DNA from: Formicarius rufipectus
Taxonomy: Eukaryota > Chordata > Aves > Passeriformes > Formicariidae
DNA length: 64,000 nt
Reading direction: 5' to 3'
NCBI GenBank assembly: GCA_013399695.1
Contig: VXAU01000755.1
Location: 284,553-348,552, forward strand
Below the pieces are notes generated by a model that saw only the letters and a program-made list of their open reading frames with translations, made no database searches and was not told the origin of the DNA. Each line of letters opens with the position of its first letter. The first letter of the stretch is position 1. A program made the translations under genes and the position numbers. Positions 51,400 to 61,270 of the stretch are shown one piece after another.

Positions 51400-51850
51400 T
51401 TCTATCCCTTGTTTCATACCATTTGCATCATGCTTAAGTCCCACACTGTCCAATACTTCCTCACTAACCACCCTTCCCTTCCCATTCTTTGATAAAATAT
51501 GCTAATATCATTCCTTTAGTCTACAGACCACCCCTAAAAAATATCAATAAAACAGACACATTATTTCTTTCAATCCATGGCTTTGGGCTCAATCTGTTGT
51601 AGTGGTCACTCAGAACATGAGATGTGGTGTGTTGTGTGGAGTTCCTGGCACCAAAGCCAGCTCAGGTCATGTCACAGCTGCATTTGCACTGCCTTGTGTG
51701 GGGCTTGTTCACCACTGGTTCAGGTAGTTCTTGTACTATAGCACTTCCTATAGCATACAACACAGACCATGGGTTACAACAGCTGAAAGGTGTTTTCATT
51801 CAGGGCCTCTAACCCTCCACCCTTTGGGCTAGATCAGAAGGTCTAACATT
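51400..51850 (-). mobile_element. Probable ERVL internal 3' region
   Basis: Sequence directly 5' of the LTR in its own orientation, with stretches such as CATGGCTTTGGGCTCAATC, TGTTGTAGTGGTCACTCAG, GCACCAAAGCCAGCTCAGG and ACAGACCATGGGTTACAAC that resemble interspersed ERVL internal sequence. The frame is not intact and no complete retroviral protein is encoded. Confidence 0.45.
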
Positions 51851-51885
51851 GCAATGAGCTCCTCTCCTAGCCAGAAACAAGAAGG

Positions 51886-52939
51886 GAAAAAAAAAAAACA
51901 AAAACAAAAACAAAAACAAACAAAAAACCCACAAACAAACAAACAAAAAAACCCAAACAAACAAACACTAAACCCAAGACATTACAAAGCCAAAAGGAAA
52001 AATCACTATGCTTGCCAAAAGGAACAGTTCTGAGTTCTAAACACTCTAGGAAGAAATATGAATGATGTGATCCCTAAAGGTAAGCAAATGCTGATGCTGA
52101 AATCATTGAGTTCAAAAAGATGCTTCTGTCCTTGAGACAGAGGAAACTAGAGAGCTAGGAAGGTGTGAACTCAGTATGTTGAAGAAAACAGGCAAAAATA
52201 GCCATCTAGCCTGCATTGCTAGATAGAAGTCAACCTACATGGGCAATGCCATTATCCCAGAAACCCTAAGAAAAGGTCTAAGGTTAACATGAAGATTATA
52301 ATATTATAAACTCAGGGTTCAGGTGTTTTTGAGTTGAGTTAATGGTTCGCTGAACAGTCTGTGATAATAAATATACATTGCCTGGTGCAGAATTACTGGG
52401 TGACTGGTAGTTATAAATATTTGCCCCCCTTTTTTTTTAATGTAAACATTTCTGACAGCATCAAAAAATTTGAGTTTTTTAACTGATAGACTATTTAGTA
52501 CTTGTTATCACACCACAGCAGATGAATTAACAAGAAAATTAAATAGACACTGTGAAATATTTATGAACAAAGCCTTTACTTTTTTCCTTGGTATTTTTGA
52601 AATAAAATACATTGACTGAATGTATCTATTGGGCTTGTGGCTTGCATTACGTAGCTGTCTCTGATGCAGTAGCCAATACTTCAAGTGAAAGCTTTAGTGT
52701 ACTATGAAAAACTAAGCAAAGCTTCCAATCAGAGAAGTTCTTCATGTTTAATATGTAGCACAAATATGAAAATGCTATCCATTTTTATTAATGAAAGGAG
52801 TAGACACACACAAGTCCCTGAAGGAAAAACAAAACACGTAGACACATTAAGAAGATAATTTCCATTCTACAAAATTTTTTGGGGTTTTGTTGTTTTTCTT
52901 TTTTTTTTTTTTTTTTTATTCCAAACCCTGCCTCTATAG
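51886..52939. repeat. A/C-rich tract, unique sequence and poly(T)
   Basis: (AAAAC/CAAA)n at 51888-51966; then about 900 bp with nothing recognised; then a T-rich run at 52887-52919 that could form the pyrimidine tract of the acceptor at 52939. Confidence 0.6.
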
Positions 52940-53001
52940 TACAAAAGCTTTCTCAGTCACCCTCATTGTATCTTGCCAGAATCTCTGGAGAAAGGAGAAA
53001 A
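52940..53001 (+). CDS. Candidate exon, phase-matched to 53589
   Basis: A 62-nt block with an acceptor (CCAAACCCTGCCTCTATAG) after a long T run and a donor-like GAGAAAA/GTGAAG. It reads YKSFLSHPHCILPESLEKGE in one open frame. It ends two bases into a codon, and the block at 53589 starts with one base, giving an AAA junction and an uninterrupted frame. The longer overlapping frame from 52887 begins in poly-T and is less plausible. Confidence 0.4.
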
Positions 53002-53588
53002 GTGAAGATAACTTGTGGTCATTGTCATGCTGGCTGTGTAATAGGAACCAACTATTAGCCACAGTACTTTTCATGAAAGGTCTTACTATCAACAGTTCAA
53101 TCTATCTGTTGTCTGTCAGTGTGCCTTTTTTACTAATCAGCATGTAGCTACAGGATCTACCCATACAGAAAACAAAAACAAAGCCTCAAGCAACACAATA
53201 AGTTGTTACTTATTAACAACTCCAAAGAGTTTTTGGAGATCTAGAGGGCAGCTTGTGAAAAGTTGTTTTAACTTGCTTATCATGGAAATTAATTATTCAA
53301 GATAAAGCCCTGAGCATGTTGAAATCTGTTTATACCTAAACAAAATACTATGGGTATATCTGAGGAATACAACTGTTCTTATGAAAAGAGAGGTCTGTTT
53401 TTCTTGTGACATACAAGCACAATTTACTAAACAAGGACTGGTATTTTGAAGGCCACATGATTTTTTCCTACTTTGTTGCTATGATTTTCCTCATAGCTAT
53501 TCAATCACTATTACTTCTTTCGGTAACTTTAATGCAGGGAAAATTAAGTATAACAGTGGTTTCTGCAATAACGATTTTTTGTGTTAAG

Positions 53589-54420
53589 AGTTGATCAAAA
53601 CAAAAACAAAGAGATTGATTCAGTGGAAAAATGTCAAGCCAAAACGTTTTGTAAAAGTATGCGAAATAATTCTGTGGTTTCAACATCCCTACCTCCTGTC
53701 ATACAGACAAATGATCCTGACCAAAGTGAAATCTCAAGGTTTCTTCAAGATGGTTCCAAATAGACTTGGTAGGAAAATGTGCTATCTACTACTCTGAGAA
53801 GTGATCCAAGAAGAAATAAATAAATCTATCAAGTATCTGTGTGGATAATGGGCATGCAGGACCACTCAATAAAGGAAAAACTCATTCACCACCAGAGAAT
53901 CACTTTGAAAACTTTCTAAAGACGGTCCTGAAGTGTTAAAATATTCTGAATCAAAGTTTAACAGCAATTAAAATTTAAAAGAATGAACTCTTCATTAACA
54001 TTAACTTTTAATCAACAAATTTACATTAACATGTGAAATAAATACTAAGAATTTCTATAGACCTTGGTAAGGACTGGATGACACTACTGGAATTGCAAGT
54101 TATAGCTGAAGGTACATTTTTGTTAAAATACTGTTCCCTTTTCCAGCAAAGGCAAGATACTCCAAATCTCTTAGAACTAAGGAATATATAAAGGATCTGA
54201 TTCTTAGTCAACCAGGCCTCCTGCCTCTGGCAATGATCAATACATGATATACAGAGAAAAGCTAAAGGCTTCAACAGTACTCCTAAGCATTTTGGGAATG
54301 CAGGAGGCATCAGTGAAGAGAAGAAAACTCTCTTTGCTTTTCCAAAGATCAGCCTAAAGCATAAAAGCAAGAAAATCCATACTAAATCAACTGCACAGTT
54401 ACATAATGTTATCATAATAT
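53589..54420 (+). pseudogene. Frame-broken coding-like region of an unidentified gene
   Basis: Coding-like segments follow one another in different frames. The first (DSVEKCQAKTFCKSM, SLPPVIQTNDPDQSE) ends in TAG at 53761. EVIQEEINKSIKYLCG and VDNGHAGPLNKGKTHSPP, ENHFENFLKTVLKC follow to about 53940. After an acceptor-like ATTTCTATAG at 54060 come LGKDWMTLLELQVIAE, FQQRQDTPNLLELRN, KDLILSQPGLLPLAM and KHFGNAGGISEEKKT, FAFPKISLKHKSKK. Residue composition is richer in Pro, Gly, His and Asp than chance AT-rich translation. Three or more indels or stops are needed, so it is either a decaying exon cluster or indel-rich assembly. The 149-codon minus-strand frame over 54026-54475 is considered a shadow. 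Confidence 0.42.
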
Positions 54421-55592
54421 ATGTCTGTGCCATGAATATTTTCAGTATGTTTTTACTTTTTTTATTTAACATCATCTTCTTACTTTATACTCAGTATCAA
54501 ACTATGTCCTTGGTGTTTAAAAAATCCAAATAAATTGGTGGCACTTATCTGTAAAGAGGGGAGCCTCATAAGGACAAATGGCATGTGTAGATGTACCTCT
54601 GCTTACAGAAAGATGTAAGTGAAGATGTGACTGAACTAACTGTGGATTCAACCATTTGGTACATGTAAGGGACAGACTGTTCCAGAAAGTTGAACAGGTT
54701 ATGCATAGTAGTTGCCTAAATACTGACCAGATGCAATAAAAAACATTGAGAATTGGAAGCTAAGCACTTACTTTCTCAATAAAAGTACTGCTTGTTTTCA
54801 TCTTCCTGTCTAAAGAGATCTCAGGCCACATTACAAAGGAGTCTAATGGCCTTGCAAACAAAGCACTAAGAGAACTTCTTATCCACTGCTGTACAATAAC
54901 ATCTAGCATGTTTGAATAATACTCCTCAGAATAAATTCATGCATGATAGATACTCAAAAGACTGTTAAACTTCAAAATGTATGAGGGATCTCAAAAAGAC
55001 CTTGCCTTACCCTGAGGGATTTCTAAAGATTTGTGATATTCTGTTATGAATCGACAATGGGCATTTTAGTTTCACAAAGCACAAGACCTTCTTTATTGTC
55101 ACTCTGAATGACTGTAGTACAATTTTCCAATGCTTGGCAGAAGCATGCAGATTTGTAAAGAAACCCAGAAACTCACACTGACCTAGAATGAGATTAATTT
55201 ATGCAAGTATTAGTTTTAACTAAATATACTCTGTAGAGCTTAGATAAACTGTGGGTAATGCGATGTGCAGAATAGAAATCTTCAAATTATTACTGTCACT
55301 GTAACAGTGAATAGGTAAAAGGACAAAAATCACTGCAATATCATCTTTTATCCTTTCTTCATACTAAGAAAAAATTACACTTTTATTAAAACTAGACTGA
55401 TGGAAGTTATGTCCATATCCAGTTGACAGTTGGACTCACTTGGATATCAGCATTTATATCTGAGCTAACACTGAAAATCACAGATGCATTAAATAGTACT
55501 GACTATTAAGACAAAATAAATTTCTTACATACTTTTTACTAAAAAAAAAAAAAGTAGAAAAGTAGCATTAATAGTTGCAGTTTTATATTATG
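54421..55592. other. AT-rich non-coding sequence
   Basis: No recognised gene or repeat before the target-site duplication of LTR copy 4. Confidence 0.4.
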
Positions 55593-55598
55593 CTAATA

Positions 55599-56125
55599 TG
55601 ACACGGTCCGAAAGGGAAAGAGGGACACGGTCCACGCAGAGGGAGGGGTGTGACAGGCGTGAACACTTTATTAAGGAGAGCATGGGATACTTACAGGGTT
55701 TGTTCAGAGGCTTCTAGAACTTGGGGTGGAGTTAGGGGCGGACCACGACACAAAAAGAAAAGAGAAGGAGGGTTTATAACATATAAGGGAGAACTGGGGG
55801 TGGCTCAGCTCCAGAGGGTGGAGCTGCATTGCTCCACCAGCTAGCCAATGAGGTTTTGGGGTACATGAACCAATCAGGGGGCTGTAACCGGGGTTTCCAG
55901 AACCAAGCAGAACATTTGGACATACAGAAGTAATTGAATGGTATTAATTACCTATCTAATACAGCTTTTTGTCCTAACTGTAACATTTAAACAGTATAAA
56001 AACTTGGAGAAACAGCAGCTTCATGGCAAGGGTTTACAGCAGGTGTTTGTGGCAGTAGTGAACAGTTTCATCCAGAAGTAAACATTATTTTCTTGGCAGT
56101 TTCTGACAGGTCCTCTCTCCCAACA
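55599..56125 (-). mobile_element. Solo LTR copy 4 (545-bp family)
   Basis: A 527-bp minus-strand copy starting TGTTGGGAGAGAGGACC and ending CGGACCGTGTCA, with a 6-bp duplication matching at 5 of 6 bases (CTAATA 55593-55598, CTAATG 56126-56131). It contains the family's conserved GAACTTGGGGTGGAGTTAGG and CCAATCAGGGGGCTGTAACC (reverse strand). The U5 end differs from the other copies and contains GACACGGTCC twice (55600 and 55615). Like copy 2 it lacks the 16-bp 5' duplication. Antisense open frames are by-products. Confidence 0.85.
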
Positions 56126-56409
56126 CTAATGAACTTAATGATATTTCATACCTCAGAGTTCCTTTAATAACATGTCGAAGTCAGGAAAGAGTTGTCTTTG
56201 ACAGACAGTTTGGTCTCTGGGACTGGATTTTTTTCCCCCTGCTTTCCTCCAAGTCACATATCAACCCTGACTGTGTCTGTGCTCTGAGATGATAGACTCT
56301 ACTAGCTACACATAGGTGTCAGACATACGTTTCTTCCATGATTGAGAATGGAATTTTCCACTGATTTAGGTTGGCAGGACCCTGTAAGGGACTTATACTG
56401 ACAGGGTTT
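56126..56409. other. Non-coding spacer
   Basis: About 280 bp of unique-looking sequence between two unrelated LTRs. Nothing recognised. Confidence 0.4.
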
Positions 56410-56652
56410 TGACCGTGGGGACCGGCTCCTCACAGCCTCTGGCCCAGGGCCAGTGCTGGAAAACCCCTGCGCTGGAGACAGTACAGATACAGGTAGGTCC
56501 TTTCAGGCTGGGGGGTGAAGAGAGAAGCACTTTATTCAAAGTAACAAGGATTTATATACCCTTCAGGGAGTGGGGCCGGTTAGCCAATGGGGGAAGGGTC
56601 ACAGGCAGGCAGGCCCCGGGGCTGATAAGACAGGGGATACAATACTGGGGTT

Positions 56653-57087
56653 GTTGCCCGAGCTTGTGTTACAGGCGTGGCTGCAGTGCCACATTTGTGT
56701 CATTCAGTGGCAGAGAGGATAAGGTGAGGTCTTCCCCTGGTGCTCAGACCCACGTGGGCTCCCAGGATTGCTCAACAACCTGACATTATTGCTTTTCTGT
56801 TTGCTGCTTTTTTTCCTTAATGTTAATCTGAGATGTTACACTTGAGAGGCGGCGGGCGTTGGCCGAGTGGTGTAGGCCCCGGCCTGTGGAGCCGGCTCCT
56901 CCTCTGAGGACGCCGGTTCGAATCCTGGAGGAACTCGCTGTCACCATCCGAGCGTGCTCGGCCGTGGCAAGATGAACCTCAGGAGTAAAGGGGGTGGGGC
57001 CAGTTCCGCGCACACTGTGCCTCACCTAAAAAAACCATTGTGCAGGCTTATCCCAAGATCTTCGTTTGCGAAGTCCAGCCAACAACA
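56653..57087 (+). mobile_element. 435-bp retrotransposed insertion with 14-bp duplication
   Basis: The insert lies between two exact copies of ACAATACTGGGGTT (56639-56652 and 57088-57101) inside an LTR. It ends in CCAACAAC immediately before the second copy, resembling a short (AAC)n tail. Its right 235 bp is a tRNA-derived SINE; its left part of about 195 bp (56653-56847) is not recognised and contains a perfect GTGGC/GCCAC hairpin at 56677-56692. A long exact duplication plus a repeat tail implies target-primed reverse transcription of one RNA including both parts. The alternative that the left part is extra U3 sequence from a longer LTR variant is possible. Confidence 0.55.
56853..57087 (+). 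repeat. tRNA-derived SINE (Ser/Leu-type head)
   Basis: An internal RNA polymerase III A box TGGCCGAGTGG (56860-56870) and a consensus B box GGTTCGAATCC (56915-56925) lie at tRNA spacing. The folded head keeps a D-stem GGCC/GGCC, a five-pair anticodon stem CCGGC/GCCGG with a seven-base loop containing T33, and a long variable arm TCCT/AGGA, which is diagnostic of type-II (Ser or Leu) tRNA. The acceptor stem does not pair, so this is not a tRNA gene. The roughly 155-bp body ends with a CTTCG-TTTG-CGAAG hairpin (57060-57073) and an (AAC)n tail. This tail type is compatible with an RTE-like LINE partner rather than CR1, but that is inference. Confidence 0.75.
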
Positions 57088-57573
57088 ACAATACTGGGGT
57101 TAAGGCAGGGGTGGGGCTGGCCGGGCAGTCCAGCTCAGGTAACAGTTTCACTCGGCGGGGGTACATATTAAAGGAGAACCCAGACAAATAACGCAATTTC
57201 TAAAAGGTCTCTAAATTAGCAAACTCCTGGCATCTGTTCTCCTGGTCTTCTTGCTTCATCTGTTTCTTCCAATCATCGTAGCTTGAGTGTCCTCCCACAT
57301 TCTACCTTCCAATGTATGAAGCGTGATTGACTTGCTGAGATACCTGGCACTTATTGCTTCCTTGCTAAACATTCAGTGTGCCTTCATCTCTCCTGCAATT
57401 ACTTTTCCAGAAACATTCACCCTGACTAACATCTGGGTTTCATATTATGTATATAGCTAATATCTCGAGAACCTAATAAGATCCTTTTCCAAATCCAGAA
57501 GTAGGTTTATCAAGGCATAGGGCCCTACAGAGTCTCACTTAGTGAAACTAAGATACCCTATCATCAGTGAAAT

Positions 57574-57640
57574 ACAGGGTAGGAAGGGGCCTTGAGAGGT
57601 CATCAAGCCCTATCTATGGCATAATCACCTCATTTATTCA
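57574..57640 (-). mobile_element. Possible CR1 3' fragment
   Basis: CAGGGTAGGAAGGGGCCTTG AGAGGTCATCAAGCCC resembles the antisense 3' UTR of an ancient CR1 subfamily. Only about 65 bp. Confidence 0.45.
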
Positions 57641-60267
57641 GCAAATGTTCATAATGTTCTGGAGTTTTCTAGTGTGAAAGAAGAAAGTTCATCATGGAGA
57701 TGAATGATGGCATGTCTCTTGTGGTACTGATACATATTAACAGTCTCCTTCTAATTAATTTTGATGACTTCTAGTGGCTTCAATGCTGTAAGTGGAACTG
57801 ACTTGAAGCCAGTCATTTTTTCTGAATATTTTACATAGACTACCTCTATTAGGTTTAACTAAGGGAAGATTTTCCACAAAATTATCTTTTTATGACTTCT
57901 ATATCGTGTACAGACTACAGGATAATTGCTTATACATGGCTGAATGCCCAGATTTTTCCATTTTCTTTGATTTTTTTTTTCCTGCTGTTTGTTCTCAGGT
58001 ATTGTACTCCTGTCTATGTTAAATTTCAAACTGATAACTTCAGACCTACTTTGCACAATCAGTTTGATTTCTGATTTGTGGCTGTCAATAATTGGTGTTG
58101 CTGTACTAAACTTATGAAAAATTGAGCTTAATGCAAGCAAAAAACATTTTCTCAGAAGTTATAATTTATTATTAATAAAGTAGACCTCCTACTGGTATCT
58201 TAAGCCCCATCAGCTAGATGAAAATATATATTGGAAAAAGAAAAAAAAACCTAAAAAAAAGAAAAAGAAAAAAAAATAGAAGAAGATAGACTGGAACAAA
58301 ATTCAAAACTGCAAAGTTATACTGATTTTACTGAGATGTTATCATCATCTGAGTGTGTCTTTCTGCACAGCTCTATACCTCTTATTTCTAAAATACAGAA
58401 ACTGCAATGCCTCATTACTACGTACCCACTCCTAGATAAGAAAATCCACCTTTTTTTTTGTTGTTGTTGCTGATGTTGCTGCATTGCTAAAATCCTAATA
58501 CTGAAAAGTATCTATACACTTATCCAGAAGCTTTCTATATTATTACAAACCGTAAAGTTTTGCCTCTTCATATGTGGCAATGCTGCCTTTGAGGAATATC
58601 TCCCTTTCTCCCTACAGTCACTCTTCCCAGATAATGCAAAGTAACTAAAACACAGGCAATCAAGAACAAGTGAGATTTATAGAATTTAAGAGTTTAAACT
58701 TGTGCAGGCTACAGAGGAAATGGAGGTCTCTGATTTCATATTACAAGTGTGTTAACCACTAAGGGAAAGGAAATTTGAATTTCCCTTCTTTCTGTGGAGA
58801 TGCTTCCAAAAAAGAATAGCCACAAATCCATTTTGCTCAGTGCCCTATCCTATTCATTTGCATTTGTTTTTGATAGATTGCCTAAGACAATCTATCCAGG
58901 GGGAATATCCCAGTTTTGGGATACAGATAAAGCCTATTAGGTATCAACTTACCCTGCACTGCCCTGTCCCAGTACAAGAGGAATAAACACAATCTAGATG
59001 CCTGAGACTTTTAAGTACAAATAAACCCAGGGTAAAAAGGCAGCTAACCAAGATAATTCAACACCAGAAAGCCCACTTAAAATGCCTGTTTTCCAGCGTA
59101 AGAAGTGCATTTTAAAACTCTACAATTCTGTGTAATGAGATACAAGAAAATTAGCACTTTTTCAGTCTGCTGCTGCTGTTATTAACTTTTTAACTAGAGG
59201 CAATTCTCAGAATCAGGTATTGTACAAATAAGGATGAAGTTTCTGGGCTAAGTAAACCAAGTATTTGCTACTTGCAGCCACTTCTGTAGGAGCAGATTGT
59301 CATTACTGCAGGCATCCCTCTTCCTCCACTTCAAATTTCACACTCATCAGAAGAAACAATCTCTCTTCTTGCAGATAGGAAATAATCACCATCATTTTGT
59401 GATTTCCTGTACAATAAGACTGTTAGCTTTTTTCAGAAACCAAAAGGTGTGACATTTCTCTTGCAATTAAATCTAGTGGAAGCTTTCATCAAAGAACTTT
59501 TCTTTCACCCTTGTTTGCGTTTGTTATCACAGACATGTGTCATCATCTTCCTCTTTCCCTGCAGAAGGGAGTGTTATGAGAAAGTTACATGAGCTACAAT
59601 GTTTTTCTGTTCTTTGCATAAAGTAATTCTTACAAACAATAGTATCTTGAAGCAATTCAGCCAAGCTTTTACCATGCAAATAACAGGAAGTGAGTATAAA
59701 ACCTAATTAAACTAAGTAGCACAACCCTAAAATTGTAGGATTTAGCCAGTGGTGAAATGATTAATTTTCTGATAATGAATGATTTGGCATAAACCATGAG
59801 AAAAAAATTTCCATTTACAAATGAGTTAGTGGGGAAAAAAAGATCTGAGAATAGAAAGCTGGCACTATGAACATCAGTGTAGCTTGATATTCCCACACTC
59901 AAGGAGTCACCAGTAACAGATCTCTAAGTCCTGCTTGCTTTCTCTTGTTCCATCTCAAAGCTATCAGTGTGGGAAAAATACTCATATATAATATTTCTCA
60001 CTGGCTAAATAGCAATAAGTCTCACACAACAGGAAAAGAAAAATTGCCATGCTACAATGCTGAGAAAGGAATTGTTATTTGGAATACATTGTTTCAGTAG
60101 ATAAAAACTGATTATATTTAATGTTGTAAGTTATAGTGGTTACTTATCAGGCCCAGGCACAGACACTCCGTTAACAAATTTACTTAAAAGCAAGACAGAA
60201 ACAACAAGGTCGGGAATATTTTTTTTTTTTTAAGGAGGAGTTCCTGTTTCTATATTGTGTCATTCAG
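57641..60267. other. AT-rich non-coding sequence
   Basis: Contains a purine-rich A/G run at about 58230-58290. No exon or element recognised. Confidence 0.4.
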
Positions 60268-60730
60268 TGCTTCATAAGAGATGGCGATCCTTATTTTCTT
60301 TCTGCTCATGAAGTCTCTTTCTAATCAAGTTGCTACCAATATATTAAAAGACTGTAGTATAGCATATATTAAGTTTTCAGTCTTCCATTGGGACACACTT
60401 CACAGCCCACAGATGTGTTACTGTAGAAACTTCCAAAATGTGACATGCTCAGTATTAATGTAATAATACTGTTGAACTCAATCCCATTGAGTTTGAAAGG
60501 TCATTTTCAAAGGTAGTAGCCTTAAGTGGAGACACAAACTGTTAATGCTGTTAAATAAGTTGTTAAATGTTCAGAAAACTAAGCATTTTAATGCTATTAC
60601 CTATAAAGATGCAGCCTGCTGCCTAAATCTGATTCATGTAATTGAAAATGCTGCTGCTGACACAGATATATGTACTCATTTGGGCTTTAAGTTATATGCC
60701 TGGTTTCACCTAGATCATATGAAACTGTAG
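60268..60730 (+). pseudogene. Frame-broken coding-like region
   Basis: After an acceptor (CTATATTGTGTCATTCAG) the sequence reads IRDGDPYFLSAHEV to TAA at 60322. An overlapping frame then reads SLSNQVATNILKDCS and VFHWDTLHSPQM to 60463, another reads NTVELNPIEFERSFS, and the last reads HFNAITYKDAACCLNL, IENAAADTDICTHLGF to 60730. Each segment looks like protein, but at least three frame changes are needed. Either a decayed exon or a cluster of base-calling indels. Unrecognised family. Confidence 0.35.
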
Positions 60731-61087
60731 GTTTTGGGTACAGGTTATTTCTTGCAATTTTGCAAAGAAAACACAAAATGTGACTTTTTCATGATAAAGA
60801 GAATATGAAAGGATCAGAGCAGATGTAGGCTTAGATTTCTTTGTTTCACAAAATTATTTAAAAAAAAATAAAAAAAAACAACAAAACACCAAAAACTAAG
60901 CATGTGTTCCAGTTAAATATTAACAAATAGTTTTTAGATTATTGTCTGCTGCACCTCATCTCTTTTACCTATGCTAGAGACAAACTGGCATAATCCTTTT
61001 TTTATTTGTTTGCTGCAGTTTTGTTTGGCTTTTTTTTTGTTGTTTTGTTTTTGTTTTTGTTATTACAACTGACTGTTGTGTCTACAG

Positions 61088-61270
61088 ATTTCTATCTTTG
61101 AACACAGCACTTGTGGACTAAAAAGTCACAAAAGGAAGGTGTATAGCCTGCAGGAGTTCTTTTCTTCAGAGAACAAAATGTTGATAACCATGAAAGTTTC
61201 AGTATTCATAAAACTCTCTTCTGAATTCAGACTCCCTCACCACATGAAACACTGGACAAAGTCATCATAA
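61088..61270 (+). CDS. Candidate exon
   Basis: Strong acceptor (TTACAACTGACTGTTGTGTC TACAG) followed by a 60-codon open frame ISIFEHSTCGLKSHKRK, YSLQEFFSSENKM, to TAA at 61268. No donor was identified before the stop, so it would be a last exon. Possibly the continuation of the region at 60268. Unrecognised. Confidence 0.35.
   Translation: MSIFEHSTCGLKSHKRKVYSLQEFFSSENKMLITMKVSVFIKLSSEFRLPHHMKHWTKSS

Larger units (their letters stand above)
56410..57144 (-). mobile_element. GC-rich LTR of about 286 bp, interrupted
   Basis: Removing 56653-57101 (435-bp insert plus one target copy) leaves a coherent 286-bp LTR on the minus strand: TGTTACCTGAGCTGGAC start, CCCCATTGGCTAACCGG (CCAAT box), AGGGTATATAAATCC (TATA), TTTGAATAAAGTGC (poly-A signal) and CCCCACGGTCA end. 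A 4-bp duplication GTTT flanks it (56406-56409 and 57145-57148), which fits a gammaretrovirus/ERV1-type integrase. It is more GC-rich and less decayed than its surroundings. No internal retroviral genes flank it, so it is called a solo LTR. Confidence 0.65.

Noticed and set aside
54026..54475. 149-codon minus-strand open frame
   Set aside because: Cysteine-, phenylalanine- and leucine-rich shadow opposite a more protein-like, though broken, + strand reading.
56853..56932. Functional tRNA gene
   Set aside because: A and B boxes and three stems fit, but the acceptor stem does not pair, the T stem is imperfect and a SINE body follows.
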